Shown one piece after another: positions 37,507 through 46,398 of a DNA stretch of 64,000 nucleotides. The notes below the pieces were generated by a model. It ran no database searches and was not told where the DNA came from. It saw only the letters and a list, made by a program, of their open reading frames with translations. The position numbers and the translations under genes were made by a program. The DNA is taken from the NCBI GenBank assembly GCA_027923505.1, contig BROI01000013.1:620001-684000 (forward strand), read 5' to 3'. Numbering within the stretch: the first letter of the stretch is position 1; each line of letters opens with the position of its first letter. The stretch comes from Mayamaea pseudoterrestris. Lineage: Eukaryota; Bacillariophyta; Bacillariophyceae; Sellaphorales; Sellaphoraceae.

Positions 37507-39693
37507 TTAGCTAGCTAATACATCCGCCTCGATCATTTCGACGATAACGTATCCTCGATTCGTCGGTCGACAATTCAGCAGCTTGAACGCCTTGTGCAAG
37601 TCATGCACGTCCGTCGGATGAAGGTATCGATCGGAAAGGTCCCATTGCGCCTTTGGAAAGTCCCAGTCGCCGCATTGATCGACTCCTTGCATGGACGCTA
37701 CTAATCGATGCGTCGGAACCCAAACGGGTGGATACTTGTACTTGGCCATGTCCATAATGAGAAAGGCGTCTTGACTGCTCGAGTAAGATGCGATTGGAGA
37801 AAAGTGGCCATAGCCCTCCTGATTCAGCGTCATGCGATTAAAGTTTATCAGGACGCGAGCATTTGCATTTGTGAGCGCCGCGATCAGTTCAGCTCGAACA
37901 AACTCCCCAGACAAGGTTTCGTCCAAATGACGTAACTTGACTTGCCATGCTGCTTTGGGCAAATGACATTTGAGTAGCTCCGCAACCTGCGTCAAGGTCA
38001 AACCACCTGGCATGCTGAAAATGCCGTTGAACTCGTCATTGTATCGGACAACGTGATGATTGACACAAGAGTTGTTCAAAATAGATTGCTGCGTCGCATA
38101 TGGATGTGGACTGTAAATGGGATCGAGTGGCAGCTGAATATTGTTTGACGCCAACGAGTTCAAGACTGCCACTGCCGACGCCACGCCGCAAAAGCCTTGG
38201 TTCTCCTGCACGTCCCAGCCTCGTTGGTAGGCGAAAAAGTCGTGCGAGCGATCCATCCAGCCAAAGTTGCTCGTGAGCAGTGAGTATGCCACCGAGTTGT
38301 TCAAGTAAAGCAGCGGATTGTTTTGGTAAAAGACGTTCAACGTTTCATTCCGGCTCACATAGTGCTCGTCAAACCACGATTTCATGGCGCTCCACCAAAC
38401 GTTCCGCTCGTTGTCGGCATAGGTTGTCGTCGCGTTCCAATCCTTGCTCGCCTCCTGCTGCGTCCAGTTCCAATCTTTGGCAGCCTCCGTCTTGGTCCAG
38501 TTGTAAGCTCGCGACGCTTGATACTGGCTCCAGTTGCTTCCCACCTGCGCCTTGGTGCGTGCCATTTCCCAGTCTTGCCGCGCAGCATGTTGCGTCAGTT
38601 CCCACCACAGTGACGTTTGATTGCCAGCCGCGTGCGTAAAGTGCTGGTATGCGTCGAGCGTATCGGCCCACCAAGCCTTTTCCGACTGACTGGCATGGTT
38701 CCACCATGATTCAAAATTGGTTTGAATGTATTGCTTGGCGGACGACTCGTCGTGAGCAAGTGTTGTTGCGTTACCGTCGTTGATATTACTGTTGCTATTT
38801 TGCGACCACCAGTCTTGCAGGTGATGGCCAAACCGATGGAGATGATGCAGCAAATGACTTCGCCAAGCCTCCTCCGACTCGACTGCAGCCTTCCACCATT
38901 GATGATGCTGATTGTTGCTACTGTTGCCGCCATTTTCATGACTACTTATACTCTTGACCCATACTTGATGCGTCTGCTGCACTAGCGCTTCCCAGGAATG
39001 TTGCATGGCGCTGGGTGCCGACCGAACCGACGTTTGAACGCGCTGCCATGGAGCGTCGTCGTGCTTGGAATTATGGTTGACGATTGCTTGGTGCTGCTGA
39101 TTGCTGCTGCTGCTGTCGTTGGGTGATTGTGTCGTTAAAGAGGATGAGTCTGAACTCGCGTCGCTTGATGAATCACTAGTTGAATCGCCGGTCGAAAGCT
39201 CCTCCGAGACAAAACTACTGCCAGATGACGAGTCCTTCTCTTCCGTTTCTTGCTGCTGCTGCTGCTGGTGACGATGATGCGAGTGCTTTTGCTGCCTCGC
39301 GCTGCTACTCGATCCTGCTGCCGCTGAATTTTCGTCGACAAGATGCGCCGCTGACAATTGCTTCCACTCCTGCCACTGCTCGTACAGCTGCAGACGATTA
39401 TGATGATCGTATAAATTGCTTCTCTCGTGATGATTTGCTCGTATATTGTAGTAAAGAGTAATGATAGAAAAGGCTGCAAGCAGTAGCAATGCCGTCGTGG
39501 ACGCCGTCGCATATGGTGCATTGCATCTACTATACCAAGGCCGACGCCTCCTCGATATTGTCGAGTAATTCGGGGAGCCGTTCAAATCATTGGCTAGTAC
39601 AAGACTGCTTGTTTCATCTGCGGCAGCGCTACTTTCGTAGCTTCGTCGTTTCGTCCTGGATGTTGAACGCAGTAGATTGGTTTGCTCATTCAT
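37507..39693 (-). CDS. Membrane-anchored phytochelatin-synthase-like protein (peptidase C83 domain)
   Basis: Single-exon protein of 728 aa. The N-terminus starts MNEQTNLL, an acidic di-leucine (ExxxLL) signal of the kind reported to send diatom proteins to the vacuole membrane. A basic stretch (RRRRPWYSR, 48-56) and one hydrophobic segment (about 61-82) follow, predicting type II topology. A His/Gln/Ser-rich region and a Trp-rich stalk (WNWTQQEASKDWN and similar, many N-x-S/T sites) lead to the C-terminal C83 domain (about 480-720). The triad expected from plant phytochelatin synthase is present: Cys502 in QGFCGVAS, His630 in GYGHFSPI, Asp648 in LIMDMAKYKYPPVWV. The His-Asp spacing of 18 matches the Arabidopsis enzyme. 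Phytochelatin synthases condense or hydrolyse glutathione peptides and are usually cytosolic, so a lumenal domain suggests peptidase action on glutathione or its conjugates. Convergent with the kinase gene (91-bp gap). Confidence 0.88.
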   Translation of the reverse strand: MNEQTNLLRSTSRTKRRSYESSAAADETSSLVLANDLNGSPNYSTISRRRRPWYSRCNAPYATASTTALLLLAAFSIITLYYNIRANHHERSNLYDHHNRLQLYEQWQEWKQLSAAHLVDENSAAAGSSSSARQQKHSHHRHQQQQQQETEEKDSSSGSSFVSEELSTGDSTSDSSSDASSDSSSLTTQSPNDSSSSNQQHQAIVNHNSKHDDAPWQRVQTSVRSAPSAMQHSWEALVQQTHQVWVKSISSHENGGNSSNNQHHQWWKAAVESEEAWRSHLLHHLHRFGHHLQDWWSQNSNSNINDGNATTLAHDESSAKQYIQTNFESWWNHASQSEKAWWADTLDAYQHFTHAAGNQTSLWWELTQHAARQDWEMARTKAQVGSNWSQYQASRAYNWTKTEAAKDWNWTQQEASKDWNATTTYADNERNVWWSAMKSWFDEHYVSRNETLNVFYQNNPLLYLNNSVAYSLLTSNFGWMDRSHDFFAYQRGWDVQENQGFCGVASAVAVLNSLASNNIQLPLDPIYSPHPYATQQSILNNSCVNHHVVRYNDEFNGIFSMPGGLTLTQVAELLKCHLPKAAWQVKLRHLDETLSGEFVRAELIAALTNANARVLINFNRMTLNQEGYGHFSPIASYSSSQDAFLIMDMAKYKYPPVWVPTHRLVASMQGVDQCGDWDFPKAQWDLSDRYLHPTDVHDLHKAFKLLNCRPTNRGYVIVEMIEADVLAS

Positions 39694-40352
39694 TGTGATT
39701 GCTGCTGCTTCTGCTCCTGATTCCTTGATAAATCACAAAATGACTAAGGTGAGGCGTCTATATGCCTATTTGGCACGTAGTTGTTGTAGCAGCAAGCCGT
39801 CTTGCATGTAGCGCCGTCTTGCACTTGCTTGACGAATGGACGAAAATGCCGATGCAATCGTTGTCGTCGTCGGCATCCGATTTTTTCACGTCGGAGCGGT
39901 GATGAACGTCTGTTGTCGGTTCAACGAAGCCGCAGCGGTACTCACAATTGAAGATAATCTACCGGTATGGCTTACCACTGTTATTGGTACGATGAGTTTG
40001 CAGGTTGGCTTGCGGCTGACTAATTGGTACAGTATGTTTGCGGGCGGACTAAGTGGTACCATTAGTTAGCAGGTTGGCTTGCAGCTGATTAGTTGGTATA
40101 GTCAATTCACCCACTTTAGCCTACGACAGCTATGACTTGTCAAGAATGCAATAAAGACACTGCTGTCTATGCATTTCCTTGTTGTCTGCTAGACTTGGAA
40201 GCTCTTGCATGGCTATGCTTCCACCGGTTGTAGTCAAGTGGTCAGGACGTTTGGAATGTACAGAAACGGCCGGTCGTCCATGGCCGCGCACATTGCCAAT
40301 CTCCGCTTCGTCGCCACGCCTCGCGTGCGCGCCCGTTTGAATCAACTTGGAA
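39694..40352. other. Intergenic region with a short tandem duplication
   Basis: 659 bp. Near 40002-40103 a segment is present twice: GCAGGTTGGCTTGC followed by GGCTGACTAATTGGTA in one copy and AGCTGATTAGTTGGTA in the other, about 69 bp apart. No gene recognised. The first part should contain the phytochelatin-synthase-like promoter. Confidence 0.4.
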
Positions 40353-40664
40353 ATGGCTCGTGTGCTCCAAAGCGCCACGAAGAACGCAAACGCTCACCGC
40401 GACACTTTGTGCACCATGGACGCTCCAAAGCTTCCTCGCCCGGAGTCGTCTTTGGGCAAGGAAGACGACGACGATCATGATGGTCTCAACGAAGATGATT
40501 GCAATCAATGGTAATAATGATGATGATGATGCCAATTCTTTGAAGACGGCAGGAGCCGTCACCGTTCGAACTTCCAACCGAGTACGTCTAAGTCCGACGA
40601 GTGGCATGATGTCGCGCAGTTCATTCGTCTGTTTCATCATCCACGTCGTTTCTGCGATCTTTGA
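40353..40664 (+). CDS. Possible small acidic/basic protein, 89 aa (two exons)
   Basis: Tentative. ATG at 40353 opens a frame with MDAPKLPRPESSLGKEDDDD and DGLNEDDCNQ. Joining 40510 (before GTAATA) to 40553 (after GGCAG) rebuilds a Trp codon and continues open as WSRHRSNFQ and SDEWHDVAQFIRLFHHP to a stop at 40664. The proposed intron would be only 42 bp, shorter than any other in the window, which weakens the model. No family recognised. It could instead be the 5' region of the next gene. Confidence 0.28.
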
Positions 40665-40752
40665 TCATTGTCCCACTCGATCGTTGTGTCTTTCGATCCT
40701 CATTTCTTATGCTCTCGGATTCGATGCCTCTTGATTCTGCCACCTTGCCAAG

Positions 40753-41632
40753 ATGAAAGACTCAGTTCAAGTTCGACAAGCCAAAGGTACGAACGAGTAC
40801 GGAGCAATGTGCACGTCTACCGCATGGCGCATTTTCCAAGTTGTTATATTGTTGCTCATTGTGTCAATCGAGTTGTCTGACTTTCACTGTATTTCTAACA
40901 GCCATTCTGACAAAAATGCTAGATGAAACTTTACAGAGTTCATCCAACACACAAAGCGCCATTGATATGTTGGATCAATGGGCATTACATGTCAGATTTC
41001 CTGCGAACGTTTTGATTGGGGACGCCGCTATTCCTGTGGACACATTGGCCAAAGCTCACGTTTGGGAGGAATTCTACGCGCACTGCATGGATCTCATTCT
41101 AGCGGCAGCGCAACAGGAGAGCACTAATCGGGCAGCGCAAGCTGCAGCGCTGGCTCAATCGGACGATGAAGCGCAAGAAGACGCACAAGATGACGCCAAG
41201 CATGGTTTTAGGGACGACTTTAAAGTTACAAGTTTGAGCGATGGAGATAAAATGGATTCTGATTCATCAGCCGCAACGGATCGAGTGGCACCATCTTCTC
41301 AGCCTGTTGCTGCTACCTTGGCGTCAAACCAAGGTCAGTCTCAGGCAACCGCTCCTTTGCAGGGTGCTGCGCCGATTATGCAAATCCAGACGCAGCCAGC
41401 TCCTGCTGCTCCTCCCGTGGCGAGCCAAGTTCAGTCTCAGCCATTGCCACTATTGGAGCAACCTCAACAAGTCGCTCCTTTGCAGGGTGCTGCGCCAATT
41501 ATGCAACTCCAGGCGCAAGCAGCTCCTGCTCCTTTTCCCGTGGCAGGCCAGCGTCAGCAAGCCGCTCTTCAGCCCGACACTCCGCCGCAACCTGGAGTAA
41601 TGGAGTGCCCCTGCCGTTGTCTCATACTCTAA
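40753..41632 (+). CDS. Gln/Pro/Ala-rich protein ending in a CaaX box
   Basis: Two exons, 40753-40786 and 40902-41632 (115-bp intron, GTACGA...CTAACAG, phase 1), giving 254 aa. The junction yields MKDSVQVRQAKAILTKMLDETLQ. Without the first exon an ATG at 40916 would still open the frame. Residues about 1-90 form a mostly helical region (AIDMLDQWALHVRF, AHVWEEFYAHCMDLILAAAQQ). An acidic Ala/Gln-rich linker follows, then a low-complexity tail in which APLQGAAPIMQ-[IL]-Q occurs twice. The protein ends CPCRCLIL. CLIL is a CaaX box with Leu, typical of geranylgeranylation, and the nearby Cys could be palmitoylated. Family and function not recognised; a membrane-tethered adaptor is inference. Confidence 0.7.
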
Positions 41633-42107
41633 TCATGTGGACTGGACTTCGCGCGTATATTGACAATCATTAGTCTTCTATGTTATAACATTATGTTGCG
41701 GTATATTACAGTAGCGAAAGGCTATCATCTTGTCGCCAACTCGCCCGCTGGTTACGCCGCTTCGTCGAGCGGAGCGCGTCAAACTATTGCAGCTTTGCTG
41801 CTGGTCCGTTAAAGCCAAACTGAACCGAGCAGAGGTGTAAAGGCCATTATTGTTTCTCGAGCGTCATACATTCACTCGAATGCTCGAATGCTCCTACGTG
41901 CTATGGTAGTTTAGACAAAGAATGAATAGAATTGATATAGACGCGCATTTCCGTAAAGTTACTTGATACTAGTACATGCTCAGGCAGCTAGACTTGCGTC
42001 GATGTCGATGTGCTTGGCTTATTTGGTTACATTTGCATTCCGTAAATGACTGCGTCACATTTCATGGGCTCTTTGCGATACTTCCATACATCCACGTTTT
42101 CGCGTCG
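41633..42107. other. Intergenic region
   Basis: 475 bp with no recognisable gene. It contains a small repeat ACTCGAATGCTCGAATGCTC near 41874. Convergent 3' flanks of the CaaX gene (+) and the 134-aa gene (-). Confidence 0.35.
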
Positions 42108-42512
42108 TCACCCTTGCATGGCTTTGCTCCATCCATGCCGCGGCTGCTTGACGTTTCGCATGTACTCACAGTGGCGACGATGCGTTGCAGTTGGCGGCGC
42201 TGGTCGCTTGCGACTCGTCGCGTCAGGTGAACATTTTTCTTGATCAAAGTAATACTCATCCATGGCAACCTCTTTCACTGGCCTGAAATGAACCGACGGT
42301 TGCTCGGAACTGTCCGATTGCATGGAAGAGAATGACTCGTCGCCGCAAGTACTCGTCGATGAATCAAGATCCACGGCGACCAACTGTCGCTTGGTCATCG
42401 CCAAAGAATCCGCTGCGACAGTCAAATGCTCGTCATCCACTGGATAGAATAAGCACGATGCGTTGCAAGCAGGATCGTCAAAGGCAGAGACTGGCGCGGT
42501 GTTGTGCTTCAT
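42108..42512 (-). CDS. Hypothetical protein, 134 aa
   Basis: Open frame from ATG 42512 with the composition of a regulatory-type diatom protein: DSSTSTCGDESFSSMQSDSSE (Ser/Asp-rich), then PSVHFRPVKEVAMDEYYFD and a basic tail. The VHFRPV segment recalls the VRF motif of the neighbouring 310-aa protein, so a distant relation is possible. No domain recognised. The start is good, but 3' splicing to further exons cannot be excluded. Confidence 0.45.
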   Translation of the reverse strand: MKHNTAPVSAFDDPACNASCLFYPVDDEHLTVAADSLAMTKRQLVAVDLDSSTSTCGDESFSSMQSDSSEQPSVHFRPVKEVAMDEYYFDQEKCSPDATSRKRPAPPTATHRRHCEYMRNVKQPRHGWSKAMQG

Positions 42513-43069
42513 GTTGGAATGATCGTAAATTCAAATCTGAACGCTCACTTTATGGCGACAGAGCTCCTTTGTTTGTCCGTGAACCTTTTTTTAGTTGCAA
42601 AATGGCATGAACATGACGGTGACAGGGTCACGGGGGCGATGCCTTGCACAAAGTGAAGCTAATTGCAGCTGTTCCGTGGAAATTTCCAGGCTTAAACACT
42701 TTTGACACGCATGATGACGGGCAATAGTACTTTTTACCATTAATCATGAATACAAGTCACGAAGGCTTTCCAAGCCCGACTAAAAAGCTAAGTGAACCCC
42801 GGTGACAAGAGCCTTTCGTCCTTGAACAGCGAATAGCAACGATATTGATAGACGACCGAGAATTTGCTACCCTCATCTCAAAGCTATATACATTGCAAAG
42901 CTACATAGTACAGTATTAGAATATATCTTGTCGACAAGCAACTCGAATCTCATTGAATGTAAAGCAGCCGCTGATTCTGCAGTTGAACTCACCAAAGCCG
43001 GCTTGACTGTGAGTGCTTTCATTCGCACCCACGATCAACAAACTAACAAACCAGTTACCCAAGCACGTT
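42513..43069. other. Intergenic region
   Basis: 557 bp between two minus-strand genes; no gene, repeat or RNA recognised. It should contain the promoter of the 134-aa gene and the 3' UTR of the 310-aa gene. Confidence 0.35.
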
Positions 43070-44002
43070 TTACGAAATGACCGTTGCCGCCCGAGCCTTG
43101 AGTCGCACGGAGTTGGACCTTCGCGACGTTCGATCCAGTGGAGCAATCGCCGGTAGATGCGGTCCACGAACAAAACTCGTGCCGCGAGCAACACTACTGA
43201 GCGCTGGATGACTAGACGACCGACGCATGGACTGCAACAATGAACTGCCGTTTGCAACCACTACTGCTGATTGCTGCTGCTGCTTTGCTAGTAGTAGCTG
43301 CGCATCCAACTGACCCAGTTGCAACGCCATGCATCGGGATGTCTTGCTTGCCAGTCGCGCCTGCTTGCGAATCTCGTCGGGCGAATTGAAACCATGCCGA
43401 CGCTGCTTGTCTTGCTCCTGCAAGACGGCTTGCACGTATAAAGTCTTGCGTTCATTGGAAGCATTGACTGCAGAGTCGTTCATGTAGTCTTCTAAACCTC
43501 TCAAGTCGTCATCGCTGCCATGATTCCGACTAGTGTTGGAGGAGCTGCTGCTTTTGCTGGCGAGCTTTTTATGGTAGCGCATCATTCGTTGAATCTCCTC
43601 GGCGCTATAAAAGGCAGATTGAATGTCTTTCTCGCATAGCTCAAACTTGGAAACGTATTGCTTGTTGCAGGACAAGTCGAATCGAACCTGTTTGGTCGCT
43701 GGTGCGTTTTGTTGGCTGTGAATGCAGCAGATTTTGGAACGTCTCTCCCTGCGGTCTTCCGTTGAATGACGCTCACTAATAGATCGAGTCTTGTAATTGA
43801 CTAGCTTACTCGATGGCAAAGAAGAAGAAGTGCTCTCTACAGGCTCGTCATCATCGTCGTCGCATGATACTTGCTGCTGCTTCTCCTGCTGCAACTTGAC
43901 GGACGCTTGTCGCTTGCGAATGACGACGCGAACGATTCGTTTCGCGTCGCCACCTGATGCCGACGCCAAGGGTTCATTGACGACTTTGATGATCGAGTTC
44001 AT
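43070..44002 (-). CDS. Diatom-type hypothetical protein (VRF / RGLE / VLxEQxxQR signature)
   Basis: Single-exon 310-aa protein starting at ATG 44002. Order of recognisable pieces: Ser/Asp-rich N-terminus, KQVRFDLS, FYSAEEIQRMMRYHKKLA, LRGLEDYMND, YVQAVLQEQDKQRRHGF, then RKQARLASKTSRCMALQLGQLDAQ, and a basic Ser/Arg-rich tail. This arrangement (a VRF motif, a short x-S-x-E-E-I-x-x-M helix, RGLE, then VLxEQxxQRxxG and a helix with x-A-x-x-x-G-x-x-D) is very common among unannotated diatom proteins. The function is unknown. It is one of the better taxonomic markers in this window. Confidence 0.75.
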   Translation of the reverse strand: MNSIIKVVNEPLASASGGDAKRIVRVVIRKRQASVKLQQEKQQQVSCDDDDDEPVESTSSSLPSSKLVNYKTRSISERHSTEDRRERRSKICCIHSQQNAPATKQVRFDLSCNKQYVSKFELCEKDIQSAFYSAEEIQRMMRYHKKLASKSSSSSNTSRNHGSDDDLRGLEDYMNDSAVNASNERKTLYVQAVLQEQDKQRRHGFNSPDEIRKQARLASKTSRCMALQLGQLDAQLLLAKQQQQSAVVVANGSSLLQSMRRSSSHPALSSVARGTSFVRGPHLPAIAPLDRTSRRSNSVRLKARAATVIS

Positions 44003-44198
44003 GTTGCTTAGCTGGAAATTAATGAGACGACTCGACTTTGTATGCTTGAAAACCTTTGGTCCGTGCGAATGGAGTGCGCGCTATGGACGAAACGTTCCCT
44101 GGTTTTTGACCCACGATCCAAAATGCTCATGAGGTCGTGTGAAACAGCAGGCATAAATAAATAGTGTCGGCTGTGCAGTTTTGCAATGATTGAAAACT

Positions 44199-44510
44199 TC
44201 AATGACGCCCAATTTTAGGCTCAAGACACTTTTCATTATTGCGCGATATTGCCCGTTTCATGAGGGCGCATATAGAAAACTGTCCAGTGGTTTGCTGGTA
44301 ATCGTAATCTGCGGGGTCCATCGTTTCGATGATCCCGCCGTGTACTGTGTTCTCCTGCTGTACTCTAGCTTGATAGCTTTGCTCATTTGCTAGCGCACGA
44401 CCCCGTCGCAGGATTACTGCCTGTATATATAAAGAAATGGCAATCTTCATGGTGGCGCTGCTGGCGTCTGACTCCAGTAACAATCGACTCACATACGATG
44501 CGCTGCCCAT
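44199..44510 (-). CDS. Possible small protein, 79 aa (two exons)
   Basis: Tentative. ATG 44510 starts MGSASY, then a GTGAGT donor at 44492. A TATATACAG acceptor ends at 44421, and exon 2 (44420-44199) continues AVILRRGRALANEQSYQARVQ, VHGGIIETMDPADYDYQ to a stop. The 72-bp intron is in frame and stop-free, so the unspliced frame is also open (103 codons). Gly2 and the following Ser residues would fit N-myristoylation. No family recognised. Confidence 0.38.
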   Translation of the reverse strand: MGSASYVSRLLLESDASSATMKIAISLYIQAVILRRGRALANEQSYQARVQQENTVHGGIIETMDPADYDYQQTTGQFSICALMKRAISRNNEKCLEPKIGRH

Positions 44511-45276
44511 GATCCTTTTTGAAGTGTGTCCGCCGCTCCCTTTCGGTAGTGTTTCTGCCTGCCAGCTTGAGTTGCGGAGTGCATCGCCGCCAATGCCATA
44601 GATTATTGATGCTCGGCGCTTGGTGTCATTCCCAAATGCGTGCGAGGCATGATAATGTCAATGGTAAGCAAATGCATGCATTACAGGTTCATGAGCAGAT
44701 GGCAAGCTAGACTAGTGCACTGTAAAGTCTGGTACTGGCGTTTACACTTGCCATCGAAAACGAACCCAGTCCAAGGTTCCAAAGTTGTCCACGGTAGTTC
44801 ATAGCTAACAACCAACCGAAGCCAGTCGAATGTTCCAGGATCTTCCTCGAAATTACAGGAACTCCTCGAGCGGATGAGAACCCTTTTTGTGTGTGTATCG
44901 AATTATTGTAAAGTCAGCCGAGGTCGTTGATGGCCGTTCGCGACTGTTGTGTCGTTTCAAACGCAAAGTGTGACTCCAACGGGTGCTCGTTCCAAAATTC
45001 AGACTGACGTCATGAGATTTTAAACTGTACCGGTCAGACTTCACTCGTCTCACTCGCAGTTTTGTTCGAAGCTTCCCGATGTATTCTCCCTCTGAAATGT
45101 ACAATATTATACTGATACTGCTATTATTATCAACCTTTTGCACTATACTAGTTGTCACCAAACGAAACATTAACGATTCCAGTCAGGCTTGCCTTGAGAA
45201 ATGCAACACAGCCGTGTGGCCGCACAGTTACACTTGCAAATACGACAGCCTTTCCAGCGGACCATCTTTAAACGGC
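44511..45276. other. Intergenic region
   Basis: 766 bp without a convincing gene. The plus-strand ORF entering the next gene from 45079 is the antisense shadow of the repeat protein. Nothing else recognised. Confidence 0.35.
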
Positions 45277-46398
45277 TTACAGTCGGAAGCTCATGCTCAT
45301 ACTCATGTACATGTCGCCTTCGTCTTCCTCGTCTTCGTGATCTGCGCCTTGGTCATGGTCGGCTCCAGCTCCTGCACTGCCTTCAACCATGCCATGGTCG
45401 GCTACGGCACTGCCTTCATCCATGCCATGGTCGCCTTCCGCCGCGGGACTGCCGTAGTTGATAGGAGAGCCAATGGAGCCTTCGCCTGGGGTGACGCGTC
45501 CATGTCCACTGTTGTTGCCTCCGGCGGAGCCATTGTTTCCACCGTTTCCGTTGTGGCCACCGGCAGAGCCTCCGTTTCCGCCGCTGTGAGTTGGGCTTGA
45601 GCCTCCGCTGGTAGGACTAGGGCCGCTATGCGTTGGGCTTGGGCCGGTTGGGGTGCGGTGTGTTGGACTTGGGCCGCTCTTGCTCGGGCTTGGACCTCCC
45701 TTGGAGCCTCCCTTCGATCCCTTGCTGGGACTAGGGCCGCCCTTGGAGCCTCCCTTTCCACCCTTGGATCCCTTGCTTGGACTAGGACCTCCCTTGCTGC
45801 CCTTGGAGCCGCCCTTTGATCCCTTACTCGGGCTACCTCCCTTGGAACCTCCCTTCGATCCCTTGCTCGGGCTTGAGCCGCCTTTGCTGCCCTTGGAGCC
45901 TCCCTTTCCGCCCTTGGATCCCTTACTTGGGCTTGAGCCGCCCTTGCTTCCCTTGGAACCTCCCTTGGATCCCTTGCTGGGGCTTCCACCCTTTCCACCC
46001 TTGCTTGATCCGCCCTTGGATCCCTTGCTTGGGCTTCCTCCCTTTCCGCCTTTACTGGATCCTCCCTTGGATCCCTTGCTTGGACTGGAGCCCGAGCCGC
46101 CCTTGCTAGAACCTCCCTTTCCGCCCTTACTGGATCCTCCCTTGCTGCCCTTGGCCGCCTTGGATCCCTTGCTGGACTTGGATCCCTTGCTCAACACCCG
46201 ACGGACGCCTCCATGAATCGGCACTGGCTCCTGCACCCAGAGTGATTCCAGGACGGACGCGGCCGCCGCTCGCTGGTCGACGGCGTCGTCCACCTTGAGG
46301 ACGCTGCGGCGACGGTGACGAACGAGCGAGGAGTCGTCCTGGGCGCACGTTGATGCGACCAAGACTGATAGTAGGAGAAGACAGATTTTGGACATCAT
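45277..46398 (-). CDS. Silaffin-like secreted Lys/Ser/Gly-repeat protein
   Basis: Single-exon 373-aa protein. A signal peptide (ICLLLLSVLVASTCAQ, residues 4-19) is followed by an acidic/basic propeptide-like stretch with RHRRR. GGVRRVLSKGSK at about residue 65 is a candidate R-x-L processing site of the type used in silaffins and cingulins. The core (about 70-240) is built of SKGSKGG, SSKGGKGG and SPSKGSKGG repeats with Lys regularly spaced by Gly and Ser. A Ser/Pro/Thr zone (GPSPTHSGPSPT), a Gly/Asn/His zone and an acidic tail ending DMYMSMSMSFRL follow. Lys-rich, Ser-rich secreted proteins of this build are typical diatom biosilica proteins (polyamine-modified Lys, phosphorylated Ser). The family is assigned by composition, so the silica role is inference. 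The repeat makes the antisense strand a long Pro/Leu-rich shadow ORF. Confidence 0.8.
   Translation of the reverse strand: MMSKICLLLLSVLVASTCAQDDSSLVRHRRRSVLKVDDAVDQRAAAASVLESLWVQEPVPIHGGVRRVLSKGSKSSKGSKAAKGSKGGSSKGGKGGSSKGGSGSSPSKGSKGGSSKGGKGGSPSKGSKGGSSKGGKGGSPSKGSKGGSKGSKGGSSPSKGSKGGKGGSKGSKGGSSPSKGSKGGSKGGSPSKGSKGGSKGSKGGPSPSKGSKGGKGGSKGGPSPSKGSKGGSKGGPSPSKSGPSPTHRTPTGPSPTHSGPSPTSGGSSPTHSGGNGGSAGGHNGNGGNNGSAGGNNSGHGRVTPGEGSIGSPINYGSPAAEGDHGMDEGSAVADHGMVEGSAGAGADHDQGADHEDEEDEGDMYMSMSMSFRL

Noticed and set aside
45653-46216. Plus-strand Pro/Leu-rich ORF opposite the silaffin-like gene
   Set aside because: Antisense shadow of the Lys/Ser/Gly repeat; the minus-strand frame has a signal peptide and a coherent domain order.
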